Positions 53,756-63,038 of a stretch of DNA of 64,000 nucleotides are shown piece after piece. Position numbers and translations under genes: made by a program. This DNA comes from Planctomycetaceae bacterium (GTDB lineage: Bacteria > Planctomycetota > Planctomycetia > Planctomycetales > Planctomycetaceae), in NCBI GenBank assembly GCA_020850695.1, contig JADZEF010000029.1:1-64000 (forward strand), read 5' to 3'. Positions within the stretch are counted from its first letter, which is position 1, and each line of letters begins with the position of its first letter. Below the pieces are notes generated by a model, which saw only the letters and a list, made by a program, of their open reading frames with translations, ran no database searches and had not been told where the DNA came from.

Positions 53756-54769
53756 TCACTTCACCCGCACCAGCTTCATGATGCGGCCCGAGACGTTCCA
53801 GTCCTGCACGTAGAGATTCCCGTCCTTGTCCCAGTACGACCCGTGGGTGCCGCTGAAGACCCCTTCCTTCCACTTGTCCTGCGGGACATTGAAATTCACG
53901 CGCGTTGTCGGATCGGCGTTGTGCCCCAGAACGGCGATGATCGTGTTGCTCTTGTCGAGAATGACAAGACGGCCGTGGAGGTCGGGAACCGAGACATAGT
54001 CACCCTGGACGGCGGCCGAGGTCGGCATGCCGAGGCCCGTCACCACTTCATCGATGAAGTTGCCGTCGAGATCGTAATGCAGCAGGCGCCCCTTGGGGCC
54101 GTGGTTGCGGTCGCAGATGAGGAGCCGCGGCGGATCGTACCGGGTGTCGAGCACCATCCCATGGGCGGTGTTGAACTCCTTCAGCCCGTTCCCCTTCTTG
54201 CCAAAGTGCGAGAGGTACTTGCCGGTCTTGTCGAACTTGAAGATGTGGTCGCTCGCATAGCCGTCCGACAGGAAGATGTCGCCGTTCGGCGCGATCGTGA
54301 TGGCCGTCGGCGCGAACTTCTTCAGGTCGAGCCCCGATTCCTTGGGGAACGGCAGCTTGAGGACGATGTCCCCCGTCACCGCATGAAACTTGATTCCCTC
54401 GCCGGCGGCGTTGCGGGCCCCGTAGATGAACTCGTCATCCCCTTCCGAGGCGATCTTGAGGTCGTGGATACTCGAGTACTCGGGGCCGACGAACTTCCGC
54501 ACGATCTTCCCTTCGGGCGAGAAGACGAACACGCCGATGTTGGCGCTGGTGTAGATGGACCCGGACTTGTCGATCACCACGCCGCCGTGCGTCGAGCCGA
54601 TCTGCGACTTGCCGTTCTCATCGAGCCCCCACCCGGGGACCGTCTCGAACGTCATGATCCCGCACCCCATGCGGACCGGCTTCGCCGGCTCTCCCGCATG
54701 GGCCGACAACGCCATCCCCAACACCACTCCAAGCATAGAGCAGACGACCGCGAACCGACGCCTCAGCAT
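53756..54769 (-). CDS. Secreted NHL-repeat beta-propeller protein (337 aa)
   Basis: Signal peptide at the start (FAVVCSMLGVVLGMALSAHA). The mature part has repeated strands of NHL type (GGVVIDKSGSIYTSANIGVFVFSPEGKIVRKF, ITIAPNGDIFLSDGYASDHIFKFDKTGKYL, GSYWDKDGNLYVQDW), making a six-bladed propeller. Such proteins in planctomycetes are often tied to sugar or peptidoglycan-like breakdown, but no catalytic motif is seen. ATG 54769 is favoured over longer frames by the signal peptide. Confidence 0.88.
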   Translation of the reverse strand: MLRRRFAVVCSMLGVVLGMALSAHAGEPAKPVRMGCGIMTFETVPGWGLDENGKSQIGSTHGGVVIDKSGSIYTSANIGVFVFSPEGKIVRKFVGPEYSSIHDLKIASEGDDEFIYGARNAAGEGIKFHAVTGDIVLKLPFPKESGLDLKKFAPTAITIAPNGDIFLSDGYASDHIFKFDKTGKYLSHFGKKGNGLKEFNTAHGMVLDTRYDPPRLLICDRNHGPKGRLLHYDLDGNFIDEVVTGLGMPTSAAVQGDYVSVPDLHGRLVILDKSNTIIAVLGHNADPTTRVNFNVPQDKWKEGVFSGTHGSYWDKDGNLYVQDWNVSGRIMKLVRVK

Positions 54770-55045
54770 GGGACAATCCTCGAAGGGGACGAGCACGGAT
54801 TCCGACAAAGATTCACCGCACGGACGTGGATTGGAGTATCCGTCCGAGAGATGCACAATTCAACTCGCCGCACCGGCAGAGACGAATCTCTGCACGCGAT
54901 CTCTTCTTCGGAGACGCGAGTTCGGCTCGTGGAATGGTCCGCGGGCGGTCATCCTTGATTTGCCAGCGGCAGGATTGGACGATCGCGCCGTCCATTCATT
55001 CCCCTCGAATCACCGCGCTGACAATTCTCTTCCGTCCCACGTCGA

Positions 55046-56215
55046 ATGAAGATCACCCGCATCGATTGCCACGTCCTGCTGGTTCCCGACTACGACACAG
55101 CCGCCTGCTCGTCGGCCCAGGATGACCTCGTCGTCGAGATCCATACCGACGAAGGGCTCGTGGGCATCGGCGAGACCGATACCAACCCGTGGGTCGCCCG
55201 AGAATGCATTCGGGCGCGCGGCACCCACTGCATGGGACTGGGCCTCGAAGAGTCCTTGATCGGGGCCGACCCGCTCCAGCCGGAAGCGATCTACGAGCGT
55301 CTCTACTCAGGGTCGAAGATGACAGGACGTCGCGGGGCGGTGATCTGCGCCCTCGGGGCCCTCGACATGGCGCTCTGGGACATTCGCGGCCAGGCGCTCG
55401 GCGTTCCGATTTGGCAATTGCTGGGAGGCGCCGCGCAGCCGCACGTCACACCGTATGCCTCGCTGCTCCCCACAGGCCACACGCGGAAGGAACAGCATGC
55501 CTCGCTGCTCGACAAGGTGCGCCGGGCGCAGCAACTTGGCTATCAAGCGGCGAAGCTGGAAATCTGCTGGAGCGGACCGTACAGCCACGGCGGACTGCAG
55601 GAGCGGGACGACACGATCCTCGAGATGGTGGCCGCGGCCCGCGAGGCGGCCGGCCCGGAGATGACGCTCATGGTCGACGTCGCCTACGCCTGGAGCGATG
55701 CCAAGCGGGCGCTGCGGGTGCTGAAGGCGCTCGAACCCTACGACCTCTTCTTTCTCGAGACACCGATCGACATCGATGATCTGGAAGGCCACGCCTTCCT
55801 GCACGAGCATAGCCCGATTCGCATTGCGGCCGGCGAATGGCAGAACACGCACTTCGAGTTTCTTGACCTCGCCGACCGGGGCAAGCTCGATGTGCTGCAG
55901 CCGGACGTCGGTCGCGTCGGCGGATTCACAGAAGCCCGCAAGGTCTGTCAGATCGCCGCCGATCGCGGCCGGCTCGTTGTCCCCCACTGTTGGAAGAGTG
56001 CGATCGGCATTGCGGCCAGCGTTCACCTAGCTGCCGCGACATCCTGCTGCCCGTTCGTCGAATTCCTTCCGGCGGAACTTTCCGAGTCGGGATTGCGGAC
56101 GACGCTTGTGACGGAAGAGATTCCAGCATTGAATGGCCGGATTGCGCTGCCGACCCGTCCCGGGCTGGGAGTGACCTTGAACCGCGACGCCATTGCCCGA
56201 TTCGCACAACCCTGA
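55046..56215 (+). CDS. Mandelate racemase/muconate-lactonizing-type enolase-superfamily enzyme (389 aa)
   Basis: Abstracts a proton next to a carboxylate using divalent metal. The active-site set is readable: Lys170-x-Glu172 (AAKLEICW), metal ligands Asp211 (MVDVAY), Glu238 (FLETP), Glu264 (AGEWQ), and His314 (VPHCW). Typical N-terminal capping region. The substrate, an acid sugar in most relatives, cannot be told. Divergent from the NHL-repeat gene across a 276-base gap. Confidence 0.93.
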   Translation: MKITRIDCHVLLVPDYDTAACSSAQDDLVVEIHTDEGLVGIGETDTNPWVARECIRARGTHCMGLGLEESLIGADPLQPEAIYERLYSGSKMTGRRGAVICALGALDMALWDIRGQALGVPIWQLLGGAAQPHVTPYASLLPTGHTRKEQHASLLDKVRRAQQLGYQAAKLEICWSGPYSHGGLQERDDTILEMVAAAREAAGPEMTLMVDVAYAWSDAKRALRVLKALEPYDLFFLETPIDIDDLEGHAFLHEHSPIRIAAGEWQNTHFEFLDLADRGKLDVLQPDVGRVGGFTEARKVCQIAADRGRLVVPHCWKSAIGIAASVHLAAATSCCPFVEFLPAELSESGLRTTLVTEEIPALNGRIALPTRPGLGVTLNRDAIARFAQP

Positions 56216-56296
56216 AATGCATGACGGCCGGGTTTTCCTTAGTCCGGCCTTCCAAGGCCGGACGAAATCTGACTCCCAACCCCGCGAGGACTCTCC

Positions 56297-57397
56297 ATGC
56301 GACGACGCACGTTTCTGGCCACGGCACTGGCGGCGACCAGTGCCTCTCGATTGCTGGCCGCCGTCAAAGCGAAGACGTGGGACGGCGCAACCCAGAGTCT
56401 TCAACAGGCCGTCGAGTCCAAGCAGATCCGCGCGGCTGTCCTGCACGTGAAACACCAGGGAGACTCGTTCACGAAGCCGTTCGGCAAAGGGGTCGCCGAC
56501 GACTCGATGTTCCTTCTGGGATCCATCTCCAAGCCGATCAACGTCACGGCCGTCATGGCGGTCTTCGACCAGGGGAAGTTCCAACTCGACGACCCGGTGC
56601 GGAAGTTCCTGCCGGAGTTCACCGGCGAGGGCCGCGACGCCGTCACCATCCGCCATCTGCTGACGCATGTCTCCGGCCTGCCGGACCAAGTCGCCGCGAA
56701 CAACCGCCTTCGGAGCAGCCACGCGCCGTTATTGAAGTTCGCCGAGGAGACGATCAAGACGCCGCTCGAATTCTCACCCGGGTCGAAGTACCAGTATTCG
56801 AGCATGGGCATTCTCCTGGCGACGCGGATCGCGGAGATTCTCAGCGGTCAGGACATTCTCACGCTGGTGGACCGCACCGTGTTCAAGCCGCTGGAGATGA
56901 AACACTCGGCGCAGGGGCTTGGAAAGTTCGCTCAGGACGCGATGATCCCCGTCCAGATGGAAGGAGCGGCTCCCGAATCGGGAGGCGGCGATCCGAACGC
57001 CAAGGACTGGGATTGGAACAGCGCCTATTGGCGGAAACTCGGCGCTCCCTGGGGGGGGACGCATTGCTCTGCGCCTGATATCGGGCGATTTCTCGACGAG
57101 TTTCTGCACGCCCGCGGCAAGGCCCTCCGCCCCGAGACCGCGCGGCTGATGACGCGGAACCACAATCCCGACGGGTTCACGCCGCGAGGACTCGGATTCG
57201 GAGTCGGCAAAGCGTCGGGGAGTTCCGGCTGCTCCGAGCGGACGTTCGGCCACACCGGCTCGACGGGCACGCTGTGCTGGGCCGATCCGGCGAGCGATAC
57301 GATCTGCGTCGTCCTGACATCCCTTCCGCGACGCGGCGCCCAGCGCCATCCGCGCGAACGCGCCGCGGAGCAAGTGGCAGCCGCAGCACAAAGCTGA
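56297..57397 (+). CDS. Secreted beta-lactamase-family serine hydrolase (366 aa)
   Basis: Class C-like serine hydrolase/peptidase fold. A twin-arginine-like signal (MRRRTFLATALAATSASRLLAA) directs export. Ser76-Ile-Ser-Lys79 (GSISKPIN) is the catalytic SxxK and HTGSTG replaces KTG. YSS takes the place of YxN. More likely an esterase or D-aminopeptidase than a beta-lactamase. It starts 81 bases after the enolase-superfamily gene. Confidence 0.92.
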   Translation: MRRRTFLATALAATSASRLLAAVKAKTWDGATQSLQQAVESKQIRAAVLHVKHQGDSFTKPFGKGVADDSMFLLGSISKPINVTAVMAVFDQGKFQLDDPVRKFLPEFTGEGRDAVTIRHLLTHVSGLPDQVAANNRLRSSHAPLLKFAEETIKTPLEFSPGSKYQYSSMGILLATRIAEILSGQDILTLVDRTVFKPLEMKHSAQGLGKFAQDAMIPVQMEGAAPESGGGDPNAKDWDWNSAYWRKLGAPWGGTHCSAPDIGRFLDEFLHARGKALRPETARLMTRNHNPDGFTPRGLGFGVGKASGSSGCSERTFGHTGSTGTLCWADPASDTICVVLTSLPRRGAQRHPRERAAEQVAAAAQS

Positions 57398-57454
57398 AGC
57401 TGCCGAGCCGCAGCCCATTCACGACCATTCACCAGAGAACAACGCAAGTGCGAT

Positions 57455-57877
57455 TTACGATTTCGCGGGCTGCGAAGAATCGGCCTGCGTCGTGGTTCCC
57501 GGCTTCGCGTCAAGCAGGCGTCGCGCAAGCTTCTTCGTAATCCGCAGCAGCGATTCGCGGAAGACATCGACCCCTTCCGGTCCCCCCTGCCGTGGAATGA
57601 GGATGAGGTCCAGACCGCGCGGAAGGTCGTGCTGGGCGAGACGGAACGCTTCGCGCAGAAGTCGCTTGAGCCGCGCCCGCCGCACCGCGTTTCCGTGCTT
57701 TCGTGAGACGCTGAGCCCGAACCGTGTAACGCCCGTCTCGCTCACGGCCGCAAAGATCAGGAGCGCATCGTCTCCCGCCTTCTGCTTGACCTCATAGACC
57801 CGTTCGAATTCCTGCGGAGTGCGGAGCTTCTGCTCCTTCCGCAGAAAAAAGCGAGCTGTCGGGCGGTCTTCCGTCAT
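57455..57877 (-). CDS. rnpA: Ribonuclease P protein component, RnpA (140 aa)
   Basis: Protein subunit of RNase P, which trims the 5' ends of tRNA precursors. The RNR signature is FGLSVSRKHGNAVRRARLKRLLREAFRL, and LRTPQEFERVYEVKQKAGDDALL is the N-terminal part. The usual bacterial neighbour rpmH is not here; instead the gene overlaps the stop of a membrane protein gene by 4 bases (ATGA). A short polar tail is extra. Confidence 0.95.
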   Translation of the reverse strand: MTEDRPTARFFLRKEQKLRTPQEFERVYEVKQKAGDDALLIFAAVSETGVTRFGLSVSRKHGNAVRRARLKRLLREAFRLAQHDLPRGLDLILIPRQGGPEGVDVFRESLLRITKKLARRLLDAKPGTTTQADSSQPAKS

Positions 57878-58332
57878 GGGGCGTCAGCCGGCGCAGGGGG
57901 TGTCGAGTCAGACGCGCCGGCGTCCCCCTCGGTTCGCGGCGTCTTGTCGCGCGGCAGACCCGCCTTCGCGCGAAGGTACCACAACTCGTCGGGCTTCGCG
58001 GTTTTCTGCAGGGGTTCGCGGATCGTTCTTCGGACGCGGAACCCCCAGATCACAATCATTCCGATCGTGGCCACACCGATCGCGGCGATGCCCGCCAAGA
58101 GCAGGACAGCGACGGTGGCCATTCCCTCTTTGCGATAGAGCACGGCCGGATCGCGGGGATCGTCGGCCGGTGCGTCCGTCGCGGCATGGTCGGCGGTCGA
58201 CTCGCTGTTCGACGGAGCAGTCGACTCCCGATCTGACGGGCGTTGCGCCGGATCCGGTGGCTGTGCGGCGATTCCACCCGGCAACGCGACGATAACCGTC
58301 GTCAGCAGCAGTGCGGCGGTCAGGCGCGCCAT
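57874..58332 (-). CDS. Membrane protein coupled to rnpA (152 aa)
   Basis: Signal peptide, an acidic Ser/Asp/Pro-rich stretch, one membrane helix (VAVLLLAGIAAIGVATIGMIVIW) and a polar tail. ATG 58332 precedes the signal peptide; the frame is open 50 residues upstream without coding character. The last bases ATGA overlap the rnpA start. I cannot name it; in other planctomycetes, I recall a similar gene beside rnpA. Confidence 0.7.
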   Translation of the reverse strand: MARLTAALLLTTVIVALPGGIAAQPPDPAQRPSDRESTAPSNSESTADHAATDAPADDPRDPAVLYRKEGMATVAVLLLAGIAAIGVATIGMIVIWGFRVRRTIREPLQKTAKPDELWYLRAKAGLPRDKTPRTEGDAGASDSTPPAPADAP

Positions 58333-58434
58333 CGATCGGGATATGAGGCGAGTCACAGGAGCACGCAGGTCGGACAACGCGGAGCGAAGCGATTCCAGCC
58401 GGAACAGGGCTTCGTTGGAAAACTCGAATAGGAA

Positions 58435-58508
58435 CGTAGCACGGGCACTCATGCCCGTGCGAAAAGCTGAGGCTTCACTCACTCAAGGGCATGAGTGCCC
58501 GTGCTACG
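58435..58508. repeat. 22-bp perfect inverted repeat made of nested palindromes
   Basis: Arm 58435-58456 is the exact reverse complement of 58487-58508. Each arm also contains an inner palindrome (ACGGGC-ACTCAT-GCCCGT at 58441-58458 is the left one). A relative of the inner palindrome occurs after rpsB (61907-61924). This suggests a family of extragenic palindromes. The rest of the gap 58333-58600 shows no gene. Confidence 0.8.
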
Positions 58509-58600
58509 AATGCAGTGTCGCAACGGACCGGGAGTTTTCTGACAAAGCCTAACATGTGGCAACAGCGAATGCATGAGCGTCTCTTGAGTGCCGTTCGATC

Positions 58601-59491
58601 TTAGTGCTCACCCAGTGCGAGTTGATCGGCGCGGAACACCGGGCCTTCCACGCATGTGCGGCGGTAATCCCAGCCGTCCGGAGTCGCGACTTTCGTCACG
58701 CAGCTGAAGCAGGCGCCGAACCCGCACGCCATGGGGGATTCGAGCGAGAGCCAGCAGGCAATGGAGTGAGACGCGCAAAGCCGGGCGGCGGCGTGCATCA
58801 TCGGCTCCGGGCCGCAGCAATAGACCGCGTCTGGCGGCGCGTCCGATTCGATGGCCCCCCGCAAAAGATCGGTGACGAAGCCGCGATGACCGTTCGATCC
58901 GTCATCGGTGGCCAGTTTCAACTCAAGGCCGGGGACGCTGCGGAATTCGTCGACACCCGCCTGATACGCCGACGAGCGGACGCCGTAGCACAAAGAGACC
59001 GATTCGAGGGAGCGCGGGACCGCTCGTTGCGGCGATCCGTAGTGCCGACGCCCCAGGGCTTCGCGAGCGACCGCCAGGAACGGCGTCTGACCGATGCCTC
59101 CGGCAATCAACATCAGTCGCCGGGCCTCGGGAACGGGAAACCCGTTGCCCAACGGCCCCCATAACTCCACTCGGTCACCGACACGTAATTGCGACAGCCG
59201 TGAGGTCATCTTGCCGACAACGAGGTAGCCGAAGTCGATTCCCGCAGGGACGCCATCGCGCTCGTAAATGTCGTAGAGGGCGAACGGCCGGCCGAGGAGC
59301 GGATCCGAAAGTCCCGGGATGCGGACCATGAAGAACTGTCCCGGGACGATCTGCCGAGCCATTTCGGCACATTCGACGCGCATTCGCCACGTGTCGCGCG
59401 CCATCGGCTCGTGCTCGACGATCGGGGCGATATGCTGAATTGCGGTCGGAACGAGGCCAGGAAGTGCCGAGGAATGGCAGGCGTCAACCAT
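58601..59491 (-). CDS. pyrK: Dihydroorotate dehydrogenase electron-transfer subunit, PyrK-like (296 aa)
   Basis: FAD and [2Fe-2S] protein that passes electrons from dihydroorotate dehydrogenase to NAD. RPFALYDI and LMLIAGGIGQTPFLAVA fit the FAD/NAD parts; CGFGACFSCVTKV with RRTCVEGPVF are the cluster cysteines. ATG 59491 gives the right length; the frame runs longer upstream without domain support. pyrD is not adjacent in this window. Confidence 0.92.
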   Translation of the reverse strand: MVDACHSSALPGLVPTAIQHIAPIVEHEPMARDTWRMRVECAEMARQIVPGQFFMVRIPGLSDPLLGRPFALYDIYERDGVPAGIDFGYLVVGKMTSRLSQLRVGDRVELWGPLGNGFPVPEARRLMLIAGGIGQTPFLAVAREALGRRHYGSPQRAVPRSLESVSLCYGVRSSAYQAGVDEFRSVPGLELKLATDDGSNGHRGFVTDLLRGAIESDAPPDAVYCCGPEPMMHAAARLCASHSIACWLSLESPMACGFGACFSCVTKVATPDGWDYRRTCVEGPVFRADQLALGEH

Positions 59492-59731
59492 CGAGAATTG
59501 ACCGCTCCGTCCCCGGCCTCTCGCGACCGGGAAAAAGGATTTGATGCGAAGCTCTGAAAGAGTGGACGGAATCTGAGGATGCTGAGTGCAGAATAAACCC
59601 GGCGGGCGGGCGTCGCCATCGAGCGGTCGTCGACAATGACGCCAGATGGATTTTTCGCGGTGCCGCGGGGGCCTCCCTTCGGTCGACCCCAACCAACCCG
59701 CAGCCTGGATTAGCCGATTGATCTGCTTCAC

Positions 59732-60835
59732 TCAACCGCCGCATGCCATGTCGACGGGGAACGACGTGAGCCGTTCGATCCCCTTCTCGCCGACATGATA
59801 CATCTGCTCGATCCTCAGCCCGGGCTTGAGGTCGGGACCGTAGAGCCCCGGCTCGAACGTGAAGACATCGCCGACCTCGAGCCGGTCATTCGATTCGCCG
59901 TGCAGCCGCGGCGCCTCGTGGCCGTTCATGCCGACACCGTGTCCCAGGTGATGGAAGAACGACCATCCTTCGTAGCCTTCCAGCATGTCGCGGGCCGCGT
60001 CGTAGAGCACCCGGCCGGCCACGCCCGGACGCGCCATCCGCTCGATGACGCTGAAGACTTCGAGGATTCGCGAATGCGCTTTGGCCTGGGCGTCGCTCGG
60101 CGGACCAATCACGAAGCTGCGGCACATGTCGCTGTGATATCCGCGGCAGACGAGACTGAGGTCGAGGATGGCGATTTCGCCTGGTTCGCAGGCCCGGCGG
60201 CGGGGCGGACTTCCGAGAGCGCCGATCTGGAAGTCGTTGCCGAATTCCCCCAGCGTTTCCCCAAACCGTTCGCTGGCCACGCGGAACATCGACGCCCAAA
60301 GCTCCACTTCCGTCAGCCCCGCGCGCAGGTTGGCCTTGGCGTAACCGTAAACTTCCTCCGTCACGCCAATGATCTGCTTGAGGAACGCCAACTCGTCTTC
60401 GTCCTTGCAGCGGCGGATGGCGAACATCGTGGGAAGGAAGTCGATGAGTTTTTCGGCGGGAAAGACCCCCGCACGCAGTCCGCTGTCGCAACCGATCCGA
60501 GAGAATCGATCGAGCCGCTCGCGCAGCGCCGCCAGCGAAGCCCCCGCCTGGTCGTCCACCAGCGTGCAGCAGACCGCGGCCTTCGACACGACGACTTCGT
60601 CCGCCGCGAGTTCTGCGGCCGGCGGGGAGGGAAGGGCCAAAACGGCCGGCCCGTCTCGCTCGATGAGGAGCATCGGCCGGTAAACGGCACGCCCCCAGTA
60701 TCCGCTGAGCGAGTAGATGTGCCGCGGGTCGACCAGAAGGGCCGCATCGAGCTTCAGGGAGCGAAGATATTCGCGCAGAATGTGCTGGCGGTCGCGGCAG
60801 CCGTCGAGCGTGAGCCCGAACGTTTCCAGAGTCAT
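59732..60835 (-). CDS. M24-family Xaa-Pro peptidase (367 aa)
   Basis: Pita-bread metallopeptidase that removes residues before proline. Metal ligands: two Asp in ILDLSLVCRGYHSDMCRSF, His in HHLGHGVGMNGHE, Glu in TFEPGLY and Glu in RIEQMYHV. The N-terminal creatinase-like domain begins LREYLRSLKLDAALLVDPRHIYSLSGY. ATG 60835 is preferred over the 340 extra upstream residues, which overlap rpsB in antisense. Confidence 0.93.
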   Translation of the reverse strand: MTLETFGLTLDGCRDRQHILREYLRSLKLDAALLVDPRHIYSLSGYWGRAVYRPMLLIERDGPAVLALPSPPAAELAADEVVVSKAAVCCTLVDDQAGASLAALRERLDRFSRIGCDSGLRAGVFPAEKLIDFLPTMFAIRRCKDEDELAFLKQIIGVTEEVYGYAKANLRAGLTEVELWASMFRVASERFGETLGEFGNDFQIGALGSPPRRRACEPGEIAILDLSLVCRGYHSDMCRSFVIGPPSDAQAKAHSRILEVFSVIERMARPGVAGRVLYDAARDMLEGYEGWSFFHHLGHGVGMNGHEAPRLHGESNDRLEVGDVFTFEPGLYGPDLKPGLRIEQMYHVGEKGIERLTSFPVDMACGG

Positions 60836-61147
60836 GCAGTCACCGGCGGAATGGTTCATTCGATCGTCGATCGGAATTGGTACCCCGCCCGGCCCGGGTT
60901 GTCCATCGAGAGACTTGAAGGGCTGAAACGGGATGGGTTGAGGTTTGACGCCCTCGCCGAAGTCCGCTAGCATGCGGGGCTTCCCGTTTTTGTCCCCCGT
61001 AACCGGGGGCACTGGCCGGGGAACGCGAACTCGTCGTGCAGCCGGGTTCTTCCGTTCCGAAGTCGGTGTCATCTCCTCATTTTCGCTGCAATCGAAGTCG
61101 CCCCTTTCGGACCGGCTGCCCTGCGTCATCGCTCTGGAGTTTCGCTC
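60836..61147. promoter_or_regulatory. Divergent upstream region of rpsB with a strong hairpin
   Basis: No gene. CCCCCG-TAAC-CGGGGG (60994-61009) is a perfect 6-bp hairpin 139 bases before the rpsB start. In many bacteria the rpsB leader carries structure for autogenous control by S2, so this could be part of that. The -10 element cannot be fixed by eye. Confidence 0.35.
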
Positions 61148-61891
61148 GTGACGGACATCGTCGTTAAGGACATTCTCGAGGCCGGCGTTCATTTCGGTCA
61201 CCGCACCAGCCGCTGGAACCCGAAGATGCGGCCGTATATCTACGGTCGCCGCAACCTCATTCACATCATCGACATCAAGGAAACCGTCCGCGGATTGATG
61301 CGGGCGCAGAAGTACCTCGAGCGCGTCGCCGCCCAGGGAAGCCTGATCCTGTTTGTCGGCACCAAGCGTCAGGCCGCCGAACCCATCGAAGAAGCCGCCG
61401 TCGCCTGCGGGATGCCCTACGTCACCGAGCGCTGGCTGGGCGGCACGCTCACCAATTTCCGCACCGTCCGCGAACGGCTGAAGCGGCTCGAGGAACTGGA
61501 AGGGCTCGACACGACGGGCGCCATCAACACCTACTCGAAGAAGATGCAGTCGACCCTCAGCCGCGAGAAGCGGAAGATCTTCCGCAACCTCAACGGCATC
61601 CGGGCGATGAACCGCACTCCCGAGGCGGTGGTGATCATCGACCCGAAAAAGGAACACAACTGCGTCAAGGAATGCCGGGCGATGGGGACGAAGGTCGTCG
61701 CCCTGATCGACACCGACAGCGATCCCGATACGGTCGACCTGCCGATTCCCGGCAACGACGACAGCATTCGCTCGATCCGTCTGATCTGCCAGTACCTGTC
61801 GGCCGCCGTCATCCGCGGCAAGGGTCAGCTGCCGGAAGATCCGAAGGACAGCCACCGCGACGAGCCCAAGGCCATCCCGTCGGTGGGCTAG
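61148..61891 (+). CDS. rpsB: 30S ribosomal protein S2 (247 aa)
   Basis: [38 protein letters not shown] is the S2 N-terminal signature, and [13 protein letters not shown] and PLIDTDSDP-like [13 protein letters not shown] the others. GTG start, length normal. It assembles the small subunit and recruits S1. tsf follows after 237 bases, the usual arrangement. Confidence 0.98.
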   Translation: MTDIVVKDILEAGVHFGHRTSRWNPKMRPYIYGRRNLIHIIDIKETVRGLMRAQKYLERVAAQGSLILFVGTKRQAAEPIEEAAVACGMPYVTERWLGGTLTNFRTVRERLKRLEELEGLDTTGAINTYSKKMQSTLSREKRKIFRNLNGIRAMNRTPEAVVIIDPKKEHNCVKECRAMGTKVVALIDTDSDPDTVDLPIPGNDDSIRSIRLICQYLSAAVIRGKGQLPEDPKDSHRDEPKAIPSVG

Positions 61892-61904
61892 TCGTCGCGT
61901 CGCA

Positions 61905-61926
61905 GTACGGGCACTCAGGCCCGTGC
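61905..61926. repeat. Palindrome related to the 58441 repeat, between rpsB and tsf
   Basis: ACGGGC-ACTCAG-GCCCGT (61907-61924) shares the inner core of the arms at 58441-58458. It lies 13 bases after the rpsB stop and could stabilise the message end or dampen reading into tsf. Confidence 0.7.
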
Positions 61927-62128
61927 GTCAGCAAGTCAACCGATCCCGCACGATTCCGTCGCAAGGCGATTCGGATGCGGGATCTTTCTCCATCGCAACC
62001 GTATTCCAGGCGAACCCGTCGGTTGACTGGGTGTGTCATCAGAAGCGATGCTTCCCGCTGACTGCCCGAAAGTCACTGCACGTCCCGGCGGGCTTGCCAC
62101 TCATACAAGTCTCCCAAAGGAGTCGATC

Positions 62129-62965
62129 ATGGCGGAAATCACCGCGGAAGCCGTCCGCAAGCTGCGTGAACGGACCGACCTTCCGATGATGAAGTGCAAG
62201 GAAGCCCTGACGAAGTGCAACGGCGACGAAGAAGCGGCCGTCGCTTACCTCAAGAGCCAAGTGAAGGGTCTTCTCGACAAGAGGGGCGAAAACGCCACGC
62301 TCGAAGGGGCCGTCAAGATCAAGACCAAGGCCGACGGCACCGAAGCCGCCATGGTCGAAGTCCAGTGCGAGTCGGCCCCGGTCGCCGGCAGCCCGGACCT
62401 CCAGAAGTTCGCCGAGCTTCTCGCTCAGCAGCTCCTCGAAGGCCCCGGCGCCGACACGCCCGAAGCCCTCATGTCGCAGAAGGTTCCCGGCGGCACGGGG
62501 ACGTTCACCGAGATGTACGAGGACATGGTCAACCGCATTCGCGAGAAGATCGTCCTCTCGCGGATCGTGAAGGTGAAGGGACCCGTGGCGGGCTACGTCC
62601 ATCACGACGGCAAGACCGGCGTGCTGGTGATCGCCTCGGGGGGCAGCGGCACGGCTCCGGTCCTGCGTGACGTCGCCATGCACGTCGCCGCACTCCGCCC
62701 GTCGGTCGCCAACGTCGAAGACCTCGATCCGGCGATCGTCACGGCGGAGCGGGAGCGTCTCTCGGCCGAAGCCCGCGCGAGCGGCAAGCCCGAGAACATC
62801 ATCGCGAAGATGGTCGAAGGCCGGATGAAGAACTTCTACTCCGAGCAGGGGGTGCTCGTGCTGCAGCCCTTCGCGAAGGACGATACGAAGACCGTCAGCC
62901 AGGCACTGGCCGAAGCGGGTCTCAAGGCCGAGAAGTTCATCCGCTTCACGATCGGCGCGAAGTGA
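62129..62965 (+). CDS. tsf: Translation elongation factor Ts (278 aa)
   Basis: Guanine exchange factor for EF-Tu. EITAEAVRKLRERTDLPMMKCKEALTKCNGDEEAAVAYL is the UBA-like start with the TDLPMM-x-CK core; the rest forms the Ts domain. A perfect Shine-Dalgarno AAAGGAG stands 6 bases before the ATG, so 62129 is the start although the frame is open earlier. Confidence 0.98.
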   Translation: MAEITAEAVRKLRERTDLPMMKCKEALTKCNGDEEAAVAYLKSQVKGLLDKRGENATLEGAVKIKTKADGTEAAMVEVQCESAPVAGSPDLQKFAELLAQQLLEGPGADTPEALMSQKVPGGTGTFTEMYEDMVNRIREKIVLSRIVKVKGPVAGYVHHDGKTGVLVIASGGSGTAPVLRDVAMHVAALRPSVANVEDLDPAIVTAERERLSAEARASGKPENIIAKMVEGRMKNFYSEQGVLVLQPFAKDDTKTVSQALAEAGLKAEKFIRFTIGAK

Positions 62966-63003
62966 TTCGAAAGTCGCTCTGAAATTGATCGCGTTGATTT
63001 TAG

Positions 63004-63038
63004 AGAGAGCGTGACCCGCCGGGCGGATCACGCTCTCT
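63004..63038 (+). terminator. Intrinsic terminator after tsf
   Basis: AGAGAGCGTGA (63004-63014) and its exact complement (63028-63038) form an 11-bp stem with GC-rich loop bases that extend it, followed by TCGTTTTCG. It ends tsf transcription. The right arm includes the stop codon of the convergent gene. Confidence 0.78.

Noticed and set aside
60836-61855. Extension of the M24 peptidase by 340 residues upstream
   Set aside because: The extra part is antisense to rpsB and lacks any domain.
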